24,217 nt of DNA from DASUFE01 sp036274675 (GTDB lineage Bacteria > Pseudomonadota > Gammaproteobacteria > HTCC5015): assembly GCA_036274675.1 (NCBI GenBank), contig DASUFE010000056.1, positions 1-24,217 of the forward strand, written 5' to 3'. The notes under the pieces are model-generated. The model was not told the origin of the DNA. It ran no database searches and was given only the letters and a program-made list of their open reading frames with translations. Positions 15,014 through 22,707 of the stretch are shown one piece after another. Each line of letters opens with the position of its first letter. Positions within the stretch are counted from its first letter, which is position 1. Made by a program: the position numbers and the translations under genes.

Positions 15014-15050
15014 TTTTACCCCGTGTTTCTCCGCGTCCCTGCGGGAGAAA
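15014..15050 (-). repeat. Right terminal repeat of element B
   Basis: The reverse complement reads TTTTCTCCCGCAGGGACGCG, then GAGAAACACGGGGTAAAA. Compared with the left end it lacks the middle CGCAGG unit, the same asymmetry as in element A. Confidence 0.7.
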
Positions 15051-15064
15051 ATTATAAAATTTCT

Positions 15065-17935
15065 TCAAGCCCGGCGTTTGCGGGTTGCGGTTTCGGGGAG
15101 ATTCAGTTTCGATTTCAGGTACTGGCCGGTATAGGACTCCGGTATCGCCGTGATATCCTCGGGCGTGCCCTGGGCGATTACGCGTCCGCCCTTGCTGCCG
15201 CCTTCCGGCCCCAGGTCGATGATCCAGTCCGCGGTTTTGATCACGTCCAGATTATGTTCGATCACCACCACGGTGTTGCCGTGGTCGCGCAGCCGGTGCA
15301 GCACTTTCAGCAACTGGTCCACATCGTGGAAATGCAGGCCGGTGGTCGGCTCATCCAGGATATACAAAGTGCGCCCGGTATCGCGCTTCGACAGCTCGCG
15401 CGACAGTTTGACGCGCTGTGCTTCGCCGCCGGAAAGCGTGGTTGCATTCTGTCCCAGCGTGATGTACGACAGGCCGACGTCGAGCAGGGTCTGCAGCTTG
15501 CGCTTGAGCATCGGCACCGCGTGGAAGAATTCATGGGCTTCCTCCACCGTCATTTCCAGCACCTGGTGGATGTTCTTGCCCTTGTATAGAACTTCCAGGG
15601 TCTCGCGGTTGTAGCGCTTGCCCTTGCACACGTCGCAGGGCACGTAGATATCGGGCAGGAAGTGCATCTCGACGCGGATCACGCCGTCGCCCTCGCAGGC
15701 CTCGCAGCGGCCGCCTTTCACGTTGAAACTGAAGCGGCCCGGATGATAACCGCGCGCCCGCGCCTCCGGCGTGCCGGCGTAAAGGTCGCGGATCGGCGTG
15801 AACAGCCCCGTATAGGTTGCGGGATTCGAGCGCGGCGTGCGGCCGATCGGGCTCTGGTCGATATCGACCACCGCGTCGATCTGCTCGAGCCCGTTTATCT
15901 CCTCGAGAGGCGCCGCTTCATGAGTCGAATCGTTGATCTGGTTCGCGGCGTGCCGGAACAGGGTGTCGTTGATCAGCGTGGATTTGCCGGAGCCTGAAAC
16001 GCCGGTGACGCAGGTCAGCAGTCCCACCGGCACCCGCACCGTGATGTTATTCAGGTTATTGCCGCTGGCGCCTGAGAGTTCGATATATTTTTCCGGGTCC
16101 GCGGGCACGCGTTTGCCCGGCGTCTCGATACTCTTGGTGCCCGCAAGATATTGACCGGTGATGGACGCCGGATTCCGCATGATCTCGGCGGCGGTGCCCT
16201 GGGCGACGACGTGGCCGCCGTGCACGCCCGCGCCCGGACCAATATCCACGATGCGGTCCGCCGCGCGGATCGCATCTTCGTCGTGCTCCACGACGATCAC
16301 GGTATTGCCGAGATCGCGCAGGTAGGTCAGGGTGTTGAGCAGACGCTCGTTGTCGCGCTGGTGCAGGCCGATGGAGGGTTCGTCCAGGATATACATCACG
16401 CCGACCAGCCCGGCGCCGATCTGGCTGGCGAGCCGGATGCGCTGGGCTTCGCCGCCGGAGAGCGTCTCGGCGCTGCGGTCCAGCGTCAGGTAATCCAGAC
16501 CCACGTTCACCAGGAAATTCAGGCGCAGGCTGATCTCGTTGAGTATTTTCTGCGCGATCTTGCCGCGGCTGCCCGGCAGCTGCAGCGACTTGAAATAGTC
16601 CTGCGCCTCGTTGATCGGCATCGAGGTGATCGCCGGCAGGTTCTGACTCTCGATAAAAACGTTGCGTGCCGCCTCGTTCAGGCGTGTGCCCTGGCAGGCG
16701 CTGCAAGGGCGCGTCAGCAGGAACTTGGCAAGCTCGTCGCGCACGGCCTGCGACTCGGTTTCGCGGTAGCGCCGCTCCATGTTGGGAATGATGCCCTCGA
16801 AAGGATGCTCGCGCGTGAATTCCTTGATCCGGTCCGACTGGTACTTGAACTTGATTTCCTCGTCGCCGCTGCCGTAGAGAATCACCTGCTGGATTTTCTT
16901 CGGCAGCTTGTTGAAAGGTTTTTCGATATCGAACTTGTAGTGTTTGGCGATCGAGGTCAGCAGCTGGAAATAATAAATGCTGCGGCGATCCCAGCCGCGA
17001 ATGGCGCCGCCGGCGAGGCTCATTTCGGGCTGTGTGACCAGCCGTTTCTCGTCGAAATACTGTTCCACCCCCAGGCCGTCGCAGGTCGGGCAGGCGCCCA
17101 CCGGGTTGTTGAAGGAGAACAGGCGCGGTTCCAGTTCCTGGATGCTGTAACCGCAATGCGGGCAGGCGAAACGCGCGGAGAAGGTAATCTCGGCGCCGCC
17201 GTTCTTTTCCCCTTTCTTGTCGTCCATCGGCGCGACGCGCGCCAAGCCGTCGCTCAGATTGAGCGCGGTTTCGAGCGATTCAGCGAGACGCTGCTGGATA
17301 TCGGGGCGCACTGTGAAGCGGTCCACGATCACCTCGATGTTGTGCTTGCGGCGCAGATCAAGGCTCGGCGGATCATCGAGTTCGTAAACCTCGCCGTCGA
17401 TGCGCGCGCGCAGGAAACCCTGCGCATGCAACTGCTGCAGGAGTTGCGCGTGTTCGCCCTTGCGTTCCTGTATTACCGGCGCCAGCAGCATCCGTTTCGA
17501 TTCGGCAGGGAGTTCCAGGATCTGGTCCACCATCTGGCTGACCGTCTGGGCCTGCAGGGAAATTCCGTGCGTCGGGCACTTGGGCACGCCGGCGCGTGCG
17601 TATAACAGGCGCAGGTAATCGTAGATTTCGGTGACGGTGCCGACCGTCGAGCGCGGGTTGTGCGAGGTCGACTTCTGTTCGATGGAAATCGCCGGCGACA
17701 GGCCCTCGATATGGTCGATGTCGGGTTTTTCCATGACGGACAGGAACTGCCGCGCATAGGCGGAGAGCGATTCCACGTAGCGGCGCTGGCCTTCGGCGAA
17801 AATGGTGTCGAAGGCGAGCGAGGATTTGCCGGAACCTGAAAGCCCGGTGATGACGATCAGCTTGTCCCGGGGCAGCTCCAGGTCGATGTTCTTCAGGTTG
17901 TGGGTGCGGGCGCCGCGAATTCGAATCGTATCCAT
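15065..17935 (-). CDS. uvrA: Excinuclease ABC subunit A
   Basis: A 956-aa damage-sensing ATPase of nucleotide excision repair, which loads UvrB at lesions. It has two ABC ATPase modules: Walker A GLSGSGKSS (31-39) and GVSGSGKST in the second half, two signature motifs (LSGGEAQRIRLA, LSGGEAQRVKLS) and Walker B YILDEPSIGLHQ and YILDEPTTGLHF. Zinc modules are CPHCGYSIQ...CPTCDGLG and CEACEGDGV...CDVCKGKRY. Length is close to E. coli UvrA (940). It is divergent from the YajR-like gene and faces the pirin gene. No perfect LexA box (CTGT-N8-ACAG) is seen in the 262-bp upstream gap. Confidence 0.98.
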   Translation of the reverse strand: MDTIRIRGARTHNLKNIDLELPRDKLIVITGLSGSGKSSLAFDTIFAEGQRRYVESLSAYARQFLSVMEKPDIDHIEGLSPAISIEQKSTSHNPRSTVGTVTEIYDYLRLLYARAGVPKCPTHGISLQAQTVSQMVDQILELPAESKRMLLAPVIQERKGEHAQLLQQLHAQGFLRARIDGEVYELDDPPSLDLRRKHNIEVIVDRFTVRPDIQQRLAESLETALNLSDGLARVAPMDDKKGEKNGGAEITFSARFACPHCGYSIQELEPRLFSFNNPVGACPTCDGLGVEQYFDEKRLVTQPEMSLAGGAIRGWDRRSIYYFQLLTSIAKHYKFDIEKPFNKLPKKIQQVILYGSGDEEIKFKYQSDRIKEFTREHPFEGIIPNMERRYRETESQAVRDELAKFLLTRPCSACQGTRLNEAARNVFIESQNLPAITSMPINEAQDYFKSLQLPGSRGKIAQKILNEISLRLNFLVNVGLDYLTLDRSAETLSGGEAQRIRLASQIGAGLVGVMYILDEPSIGLHQRDNERLLNTLTYLRDLGNTVIVVEHDEDAIRAADRIVDIGPGAGVHGGHVVAQGTAAEIMRNPASITGQYLAGTKSIETPGKRVPADPEKYIELSGASGNNLNNITVRVPVGLLTCVTGVSGSGKSTLINDTLFRHAANQINDSTHEAAPLEEINGLEQIDAVVDIDQSPIGRTPRSNPATYTGLFTPIRDLYAGTPEARARGYHPGRFSFNVKGGRCEACEGDGVIRVEMHFLPDIYVPCDVCKGKRYNRETLEVLYKGKNIHQVLEMTVEEAHEFFHAVPMLKRKLQTLLDVGLSYITLGQNATTLSGGEAQRVKLSRELSKRDTGRTLYILDEPTTGLHFHDVDQLLKVLHRLRDHGNTVVVIEHNLDVIKTADWIIDLGPEGGSKGGRVIAQGTPEDITAIPESYTGQYLKSKLNLPETATRKRRA

Positions 17936-18012
17936 GGTGTCTGGGCTTTTAGCACTGAGCCTATTTAAATTGATAGATGTTGAAAAAAGTCATCCATGGC
18001 AATTTCAACTTA

Positions 18013-18097
18013 CGTCGGCGCGAAGTACATCCACGCCTCGTTCCGGAAATCAAACACTTAAGGTGTTTGATTTTCGATGCGGCGCATTCTTGCGTCG
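18013..18097. repeat. Long imperfect palindrome in the uvrA/yajR gap
   Basis: The core is an 11-bp perfect stem (AAATCAAACAC at 18047-18057, GTGTTTGATTT at 18063-18073, loop TTAAG). Outer arms continue the symmetry imperfectly: CGTCGGCGCGAAG...CGCCTCG on the left against CGATGCGGCG...CTTGCGTCG on the right. It could fold as one ~85-nt hairpin. Possibilities are a palindromic repeat/MITE-like unit or a regulator site. No gene is present in 17936-18257. Confidence 0.5.
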
Positions 18098-18257
18098 CCT
18101 GGCAGGTTATTAAAAACAGCCTGCTAGTATACCCGATCCGTCAAGCCTCCCACTAACTGGCTCCGCGGACGTCAGGGCACCCCGCAAATCTGCTATCATG
18201 GCGTCTGCTTTTTCCGGCGTTCCCGGGTGTTCGTTAATACAAGGTTTGATCCTTCAA

Positions 18258-19637
18258 ATGTCCTCAGCGACTGATTCCGGTATTCCCATGTTGCCGGCCG
18301 AAAGGCGGGCGGTGGCCTTGCTCGCGCTTATTTATGCAATACGGATGGCGGGCCTGTTCGTGGTACTGCCGGTGCTCGCGCTGCATGCGGGCACTCTGGG
18401 CGGTGTCTCGCCCAAGCTGATCGGGCTGGCTATCGGTATTTACGGACTTACCCAGGCCGTTCTGCAGATTCCTTACGGCGCCTGGTCCGATCGTTATGGG
18501 CGGCGGCGCATCATTATTATAGGTTTGCTGGTGTTTGCGGCCGGCAGTGTGCTCGCGGGCGCGGCCGATACTATTTATATGCTGATCCTGGGCCGGGCCC
18601 TGCAAGGCGCGGGCGCCGTGGCCGGTGTGGTGATGGCCCTGGCGGCGGATCTTACCCGGGAAAGTCAGCGCAGCAAGGCAATGGCGGCCATCGGCGCCAG
18701 CATTGGCGCGTCATTTCTGTTGTCGATCGTGGCGGGGCCCGCCTTGTACGCGCTGGTGGGCGGGCACGGGATTTTTTATTTCACGGCGCTGACCGCGGTG
18801 CTCGCCGTCGGTGTGTTGCAATGGGGCGTACCGCGAACCATCATGGCAACCGCGCATCCATCCGCCGGGGAAGCTTTGGCCGCGGCACGGCAGGGCCGCC
18901 CGCTGTTCGGAATCAATCTTGGAATTTTCATGCTGCACGCGGTGCTGACGGCGTGTTTTGTCGCTATCCCGGGTGTATTACGCGATACGCTGGGACTGCC
19001 GGTGGCGGAGCACTGGAAAATTTATCTGCTCGCGATGCTGGCCGGTCTGTGCCTGATGTTGCCCTGCCTGCTGTATGCCGAGAAGACCGGCAGGATCAAG
19101 GCGCTGTTGATCGGCGCCACACTGTGTCTTGCAATATGCCTGATCGGCCTTGCCGGCGGTTACGGCAAGAGTCTTTACGGTTTTACGGCCTTGCTGTGCC
19201 TGTTCTTCACCGCGTTCAACGCGCTGGAGGCGGTGTTCCCCTCGCTGGTTTCCAAGATGGCGGCCGCGGGGCGCAAGGGAGCCGCGCTCGGAACCTATGC
19301 CACCTCACAGTTCCTCGGCGCCTTCTGCGGCGGTGTGACGGCCGGCTGGGCCTTGCAGGAATGGGGCGCGGCCGGCGTTTTCCGGATGACGGCGCTATAT
19401 GCACTGCTCTGGCTGCCGCTGGCGTTTGGCATTAAAATGCTTCCCGGCCTGGTTTGTTATACCGTAAGATTCAGTCCGCACAACGGGCAGGCGGCGCACA
19501 GTCTGCGCGCAAGGTTACAGGGCATCACCGGCGTCCGTGAAGTCAGCATCGTGGAAAGCGAAGGCATCGCCTATGTGCACGTGGACAAGGGCAGTTTCGA
19601 TTACGCGGCCTTCGACGAAGTCATACCGAAAACCTAA
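18258..19637 (+). CDS. yajR: MFS transporter with C-terminal ferredoxin-like domain (YajR-like)
   Basis: 459 aa from the ATG at 18258, close to E. coli YajR (454); an ATG at 18198 would add 20 atypical residues. Twelve membrane segments are expected. Major-facilitator motif A is GAWSDRYGRRR (about 74-84) after the second helix. The last ~58 residues (from about TVRFSPHNG; SLRARLQGITGVREVSIVE, then GIAYVHVDKGSFDYAAFDE) look like the beta-alpha-beta YAM domain of YajR, related in fold to heavy-metal-associated domains but with no CxxC. The substrate is unknown; proton-driven drug or metabolite efflux is likely. ssb follows after 17 nt, and the order uvrA, MFS, ssb is one I recall from other gammaproteobacteria. 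Confidence 0.85.
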   Translation: MSSATDSGIPMLPAERRAVALLALIYAIRMAGLFVVLPVLALHAGTLGGVSPKLIGLAIGIYGLTQAVLQIPYGAWSDRYGRRRIIIIGLLVFAAGSVLAGAADTIYMLILGRALQGAGAVAGVVMALAADLTRESQRSKAMAAIGASIGASFLLSIVAGPALYALVGGHGIFYFTALTAVLAVGVLQWGVPRTIMATAHPSAGEALAAARQGRPLFGINLGIFMLHAVLTACFVAIPGVLRDTLGLPVAEHWKIYLLAMLAGLCLMLPCLLYAEKTGRIKALLIGATLCLAICLIGLAGGYGKSLYGFTALLCLFFTAFNALEAVFPSLVSKMAAAGRKGAALGTYATSQFLGAFCGGVTAGWALQEWGAAGVFRMTALYALLWLPLAFGIKMLPGLVCYTVRFSPHNGQAAHSLRARLQGITGVREVSIVESEGIAYVHVDKGSFDYAAFDEVIPKT

Positions 19638-19654
19638 ACGAACGAGGTAGCGCA

Positions 19655-20104
19655 ATGGCAAGGGGCATCAACAAGGTAATTCTGGTCGGACACCTGGGGC
19701 AGGATCCCGAGGTCAAATACATGCCTTCCGGCTCGGCGGTGGCCAATGTGAGCATCGCTACCACCGAATCGTGGAAGGACAAGAACACCGGCGAAAAGCA
19801 GGACCGCACCGAATGGCATCGCGTGGTGTTTTTCGCCCGGCTCGCGGAGATCGTCGGCGAATATCTGCGCAAGGGATCGCAGGTCTACGTCGAGGGCCGG
19901 CTGCAGACCCGCAAGTGGCAGGACAAGAACGGCCAGGACCGTTCCACCACCGAGATCATCGCCTCTGAAATGCAGATGCTGGGCGGCAGGGGCGGCGGCG
20001 GATCGGGTTCCGCCGATTTCTCGTCCGCCGGCGAAGCGCCCGCGAGCAGTGTGTCCGAAGCGGGCGGCAGGGACGAAGGCTTCGACGACGATATACCCTT
20101 TTAA
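19655..20104 (+). CDS. ssb: Single-stranded DNA-binding protein
   Basis: 149 aa, cytosolic, binds single-stranded DNA as a tetramer during replication, repair and recombination. An OB-fold domain (about 1-110) shows MARGINKVILVGHLGQDPEV, SWKDKNTGEKQDRTEWHRVV, GEYLRKGSQVYVEGRL and TRKWQDKNGQDRSTTEII. A Gly/Ser-rich linker and the acidic tip FDDDIPF, which recruits partner proteins, complete the family pattern. A little shorter than E. coli SSB (178) because of the linker. GAGG at 19644-19647 is the ribosome site. It probably shares a transcript with the upstream transporter gene. Confidence 0.97.
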   Translation: MARGINKVILVGHLGQDPEVKYMPSGSAVANVSIATTESWKDKNTGEKQDRTEWHRVVFFARLAEIVGEYLRKGSQVYVEGRLQTRKWQDKNGQDRSTTEIIASEMQMLGGRGGGGSGSADFSSAGEAPASSVSEAGGRDEGFDDDIPF

Positions 20105-20142
20105 AGGCCGCCGTACACCCAAGGGTTTTCCCTATTGTAAAA

Positions 20143-20172
20143 TTGACATCCCCCGGCCGCTGTTGCTAGATT
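20143..20172 (+). promoter_or_regulatory. Sigma70-like promoter opening the polysaccharide locus
   Basis: A consensus TTGACA (20143-20148), 18-nt spacer and TAGATT (20167-20172) lie 39-45 nt after the ssb stop and about 45 nt before the MarR-type regulator ATG. It separates the ssb transcript from the polysaccharide genes. Confidence 0.6.
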
Positions 20173-20216
20173 ACGCGTTCAATCGTTGAACAGCCCCCGT
20201 ATTATAAGCTCAAGCC

Positions 20217-20561
20217 ATGGATGAAGACGTTCATTACCGGTTGCTCCGCCTGCTGGAACAGGCGCCGCAGCTGTCGCAACGTGAGATCGCGGAGCAGCTG
20301 GGCATCAGCCTTGGCAAGGTCAATTACTGCGTGCGCGCCTTGATCGACCGGGGCTGGGTCAAAATGGGCAATTTCTACCGGAGCCGCAACAAGCAGGCGT
20401 ATCTTTACAAGCTTACCCCCAGGGGATTGATGCAGAAGGCCGCCATGGCGGTGCGCTTCCTGAAGCGCAAGGAAGCGGAGCATCAGGCGTTGCTCGGCGA
20501 GATTGAGCTGCTGCGCAGGGAAGTCCGGGGTATGAGCGCCGTGCCGGGCAAGGATGTATGA
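20217..20561 (+). CDS. EPS-associated MarR-family transcriptional regulator
   Basis: 114 aa. A winged helix-turn-helix occupies about residues 5-70 (LLRLLEQAPQLSQREIAEQL, GISLGKVNYCVRALIDRGWV, with wing MGNFYRSRNKQAYLYKLTPRG). A charged helix, probably a dimerising coiled coil, follows (about 72-106, FLKRKEAEHQALLGEIELLR). The pattern fits the small MarR-type regulators that sit at the head of exopolysaccharide loci (TIGR04176-like). Here it precedes cysC and wbpA/B/D on the same strand, so it likely controls surface polysaccharide production or its own operon. Its own promoter is at 20143-20172. Confidence 0.88.
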   Translation: MDEDVHYRLLRLLEQAPQLSQREIAEQLGISLGKVNYCVRALIDRGWVKMGNFYRSRNKQAYLYKLTPRGLMQKAAMAVRFLKRKEAEHQALLGEIELLRREVRGMSAVPGKDV

Positions 20562-20701
20562 TGAAGCACCTCCGCAAGCTGCATCGCAAACCTTTGTACG
20601 ATATCCGCGCTTTAATCCGCGCAGTCGAACCTTTGGAATTTTTTCACGACTTGGCAACCTGTGTCCCGCGACCGCGCACGGCGGCGCCGGCTGCTTTATG
20701 A
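20561..20701 (+). CDS. Possible 46-aa open frame between regulator and cysC
   Basis: ATG at 20561 overlaps the regulator stop by one base (TGATG) and runs to TGA at 20699-20701, giving a basic peptide starting MKHLRKLHRKPLYDIRALIR. Start/stop overlap is suggestive of translational coupling, but there is no known family, and the C-terminal CVPRPRTAAPAAL looks like chance GC-rich sequence. It is otherwise the only content of the 153-bp gap. Confidence 0.2.
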   Translation: MKHLRKLHRKPLYDIRALIRAVEPLEFFHDLATCVPRPRTAAPAAL

Positions 20702-20714
20702 TGAGTTATAAAAA

Positions 20715-21365
20715 ATGAACGATCGGAAATCGACCAGCCGGAACCTGCGGGAGCATGCCGTTCCAGGCGAGTCCGGCAATATCGTCCCGCATCAGGCGCG
20801 GGTGACCAAACAGATGCACACCGCATTGAAACGCCAGAAGGCGTGCATCCTGTGGTTCACCGGTCTTTCGGGTTCGGGCAAATCGACGACTGCGAATGCT
20901 CTGGAGCTGCGCCTGTTCCAGATGGGCTTCCACACGCATCTGCTCGACGGCGACAACATTCGCTATGGCCTGAACAAGGACCTGGATTTCAGCCAGCAGG
21001 GCCGTGTCGAAAATATCCGCCGGGTAGGCGAGGTCTCCAAGCTGTTCGTCGATGCGGGATTGATGGTGCTGACCGCTTTTATATCGCCGTTCCGCAGCGA
21101 CCGTTTGATGGTGAGGGAGCTGGTCGAGCGGGGCGAGTTCATAGAAATCTATCTCGATACGCCGCTTGAGGTCTGCGAATCGCGCGACCCCAAGGGCCTC
21201 TACAAGAAGGCCAGGGCGGGCAAGATCAAGGATTTTACCGGCATCGATTCGCCTTATGAGACTCCCGAGCAGCCGGAGCTCGTTCTGCATTCGGACCGTA
21301 TGACCGTCGATGAATGCGTCGATGCGATCATCGACTATCTGCGGCGGCATAACATCATAAACTGA
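20715..21365 (+). CDS. cysC: Adenylylsulfate (APS) kinase
   Basis: 216 aa; phosphorylates APS to PAPS (EC 2.7.1.25). P-loop FTGLSGSGKSTTA (48-60), LLDGDNIRYGLNKDLDFS, NIRRVGEVSKLF, FISPFRSDRLMVREL and DPKGLYKKARAGKIKDFTG with DSPYE are all present, so the enzyme looks intact; E. coli CysC is 201 aa. It is not with the sulfate-assimilation genes of this window, whose APS reductase would not need PAPS. It sits behind an EPS regulator and 26 nt ahead of wbpA, which suggests PAPS for polysaccharide sulfation. No sulfotransferase is inside the window. The start at 20715 has no clear ribosome site. Confidence 0.95.
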   Translation: MNDRKSTSRNLREHAVPGESGNIVPHQARVTKQMHTALKRQKACILWFTGLSGSGKSTTANALELRLFQMGFHTHLLDGDNIRYGLNKDLDFSQQGRVENIRRVGEVSKLFVDAGLMVLTAFISPFRSDRLMVRELVERGEFIEIYLDTPLEVCESRDPKGLYKKARAGKIKDFTGIDSPYETPEQPELVLHSDRMTVDECVDAIIDYLRRHNIIN

Positions 21366-21391
21366 TCACTCGGATATCGCTTGGGTGGAAA

Positions 21392-22699
21392 ATGAACAAT
21401 AAAAACCTGCTTGAAAAACTGAACGGGAAAAAAGCCGTAATCGGGATCGTCGGCCTGGGATACGTGGGACTTCCGCTGTTACTGCGTTACAGCGAAGTCG
21501 GTTATCGCGTGATCGGATTCGATATCGACGCCGGAAAAATCGAAAAGCTCAGAGCGGGCAAATCCTACATCAAGCATATCGATTCCAGGGCGGTCGCGCA
21601 GGCGGTGAAAGCCGGAATGGACGTTACCGACGATTTTGCGCGCGCGGCCGAGGCCGACGCCCTGATCATCTGCGTGCCGACGCCGCTGAACAAGTATCGC
21701 GAGCCGGATCTGAGTTTCGTCCTCAATACCGTTGAGGCATTGTTGCCTCATATCCGCAAAGGCCAGGTAATGTCGCTGGAGAGCACGACCTATCCGGGCA
21801 CCACTGATGAAGAGCTCGCGCCGCGGATCCAGGCGCGCGGGATGTCGCTGGGACAGGATTATTTTCTGGTCTTTTCCCCCGAGCGCGAAGACCCCGGCAA
21901 TCCGAATTTTTCCACCAGCACCATTCCCAAGGTTTGCGGCGGCTTTACCCCGGCGTGCCTGGAGGTCGGCCAGACCCTTTACGGCGGCGTGGTGAACAAG
22001 GTCGTGCCGGTCAGTTCCACGCGGGTGGCGGAACTGACCAAACTGCTGGAGAACATCCACCGCGCCGTGAATATCGGCCTCGTCAACGAGATGAAGATCG
22101 TGGCGGACCGCATGGGGATCGATATACACGAAGTCATCCGCGCCGCCTCGACCAAGCCTTTCGGTTTCGTTCCTTATTATCCGGGCCCCGGGCTGGGCGG
22201 GCACTACATTCCGATCGATCCGTTTTATCTCACCTGGAAGGCGCGCGAATACAACGTGCACACGCGCTTTATCGAACTGGCCGGCGAGGTCAACAGCAGC
22301 ATGCCCGAATGGGTGATCGGCAAGACCGTCGAGGGACTCAACCTGGCGCGCAAGCCCGTTGCGGGCAGCCGTATCCTGGTGCTCGGCATCGCCTACAAGA
22401 AGAACGTCGACGACATGCGCGAATCCCCCTCCGTCATGCTGATGACTCTGCTGCAGGCCAAAGGCGCCGAGATTGCATACTCGGATCCCTATGTGCCGGT
22501 CTTCCCAAAAATGCGCGAGCATTACTTCGACCTGTCGAGCGTCGAGCTGACCCCGCAATCCCTGGCGTCTTACGACTGCGTGGTTGTCGCGACCGACCAC
22601 GACAGCTTCGACTATGACATGATCAAGCGGCATGCGCGGCTTATCATCGACACACGGGGACGCTATCTGGAAAAACTGCCGAACGTTATCAAGGCCTAG
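21392..22699 (+). CDS. wbpA: UDP-N-acetylglucosamine 6-dehydrogenase (WbpA-type)
   Basis: 435 aa, matching P. aeruginosa WbpA in length. It oxidises UDP-GlcNAc to UDP-GlcNAc-uronate with NAD+. NAD-binding GIVGLGYVGLPLL (18-30), VPTPLNKYREPDLS, ESTTYPGTT, FSPEREDPGN, the KLLENIHRAVNIGLVNEMK helix and the C-terminal LGIAYKKNVDDMRESPS are typical. The catalytic loop reads GPGLGGHYIPIDPFYLTWKA: residue 272 is Tyr (TAC, 22205-22207) where the family normally has the nucleophilic Cys in GGHC. All else looks intact, so either activity is altered or a subfamily differs here. GGTGG upstream is the ribosome site. It leads wbpB and wbpD. Confidence 0.92.
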   Translation: MNNKNLLEKLNGKKAVIGIVGLGYVGLPLLLRYSEVGYRVIGFDIDAGKIEKLRAGKSYIKHIDSRAVAQAVKAGMDVTDDFARAAEADALIICVPTPLNKYREPDLSFVLNTVEALLPHIRKGQVMSLESTTYPGTTDEELAPRIQARGMSLGQDYFLVFSPEREDPGNPNFSTSTIPKVCGGFTPACLEVGQTLYGGVVNKVVPVSSTRVAELTKLLENIHRAVNIGLVNEMKIVADRMGIDIHEVIRAASTKPFGFVPYYPGPGLGGHYIPIDPFYLTWKAREYNVHTRFIELAGEVNSSMPEWVIGKTVEGLNLARKPVAGSRILVLGIAYKKNVDDMRESPSVMLMTLLQAKGAEIAYSDPYVPVFPKMREHYFDLSSVELTPQSLASYDCVVVATDHDSFDYDMIKRHARLIIDTRGRYLEKLPNVIKA

Positions 22700-22707
22700 G
22701 AAACAAT

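Larger units (their letters stand above)
14774..15050. mobile_element. Element B: inverted-repeat-bounded, A-rich insert without a clear gene
   Basis: About 277 bp fills almost the whole gap between pirin (+) and convergent uvrA (-). Its ends are inverted copies of the repeat seen in element A. The interior (about 14820-15010) is AT-rich and strikingly poor in C on the plus strand (about 15 C in the 170 bases 14841-15010, hand count), unlike anything else in the window. Apart from one 37-codon open frame nothing coding is seen. No transposase or target duplication is visible. Confidence 0.55.

Noticed and set aside
16151..17605. 484-codon plus-strand open frame opposite uvrA
   Set aside because: Antisense to a full-length UvrA with all motifs intact; no independent protein features.
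21479..22633. 384-codon minus-strand open frame opposite wbpA
   Set aside because: Antisense shadow of an intact dehydrogenase frame; composition is typical of reversed codons.
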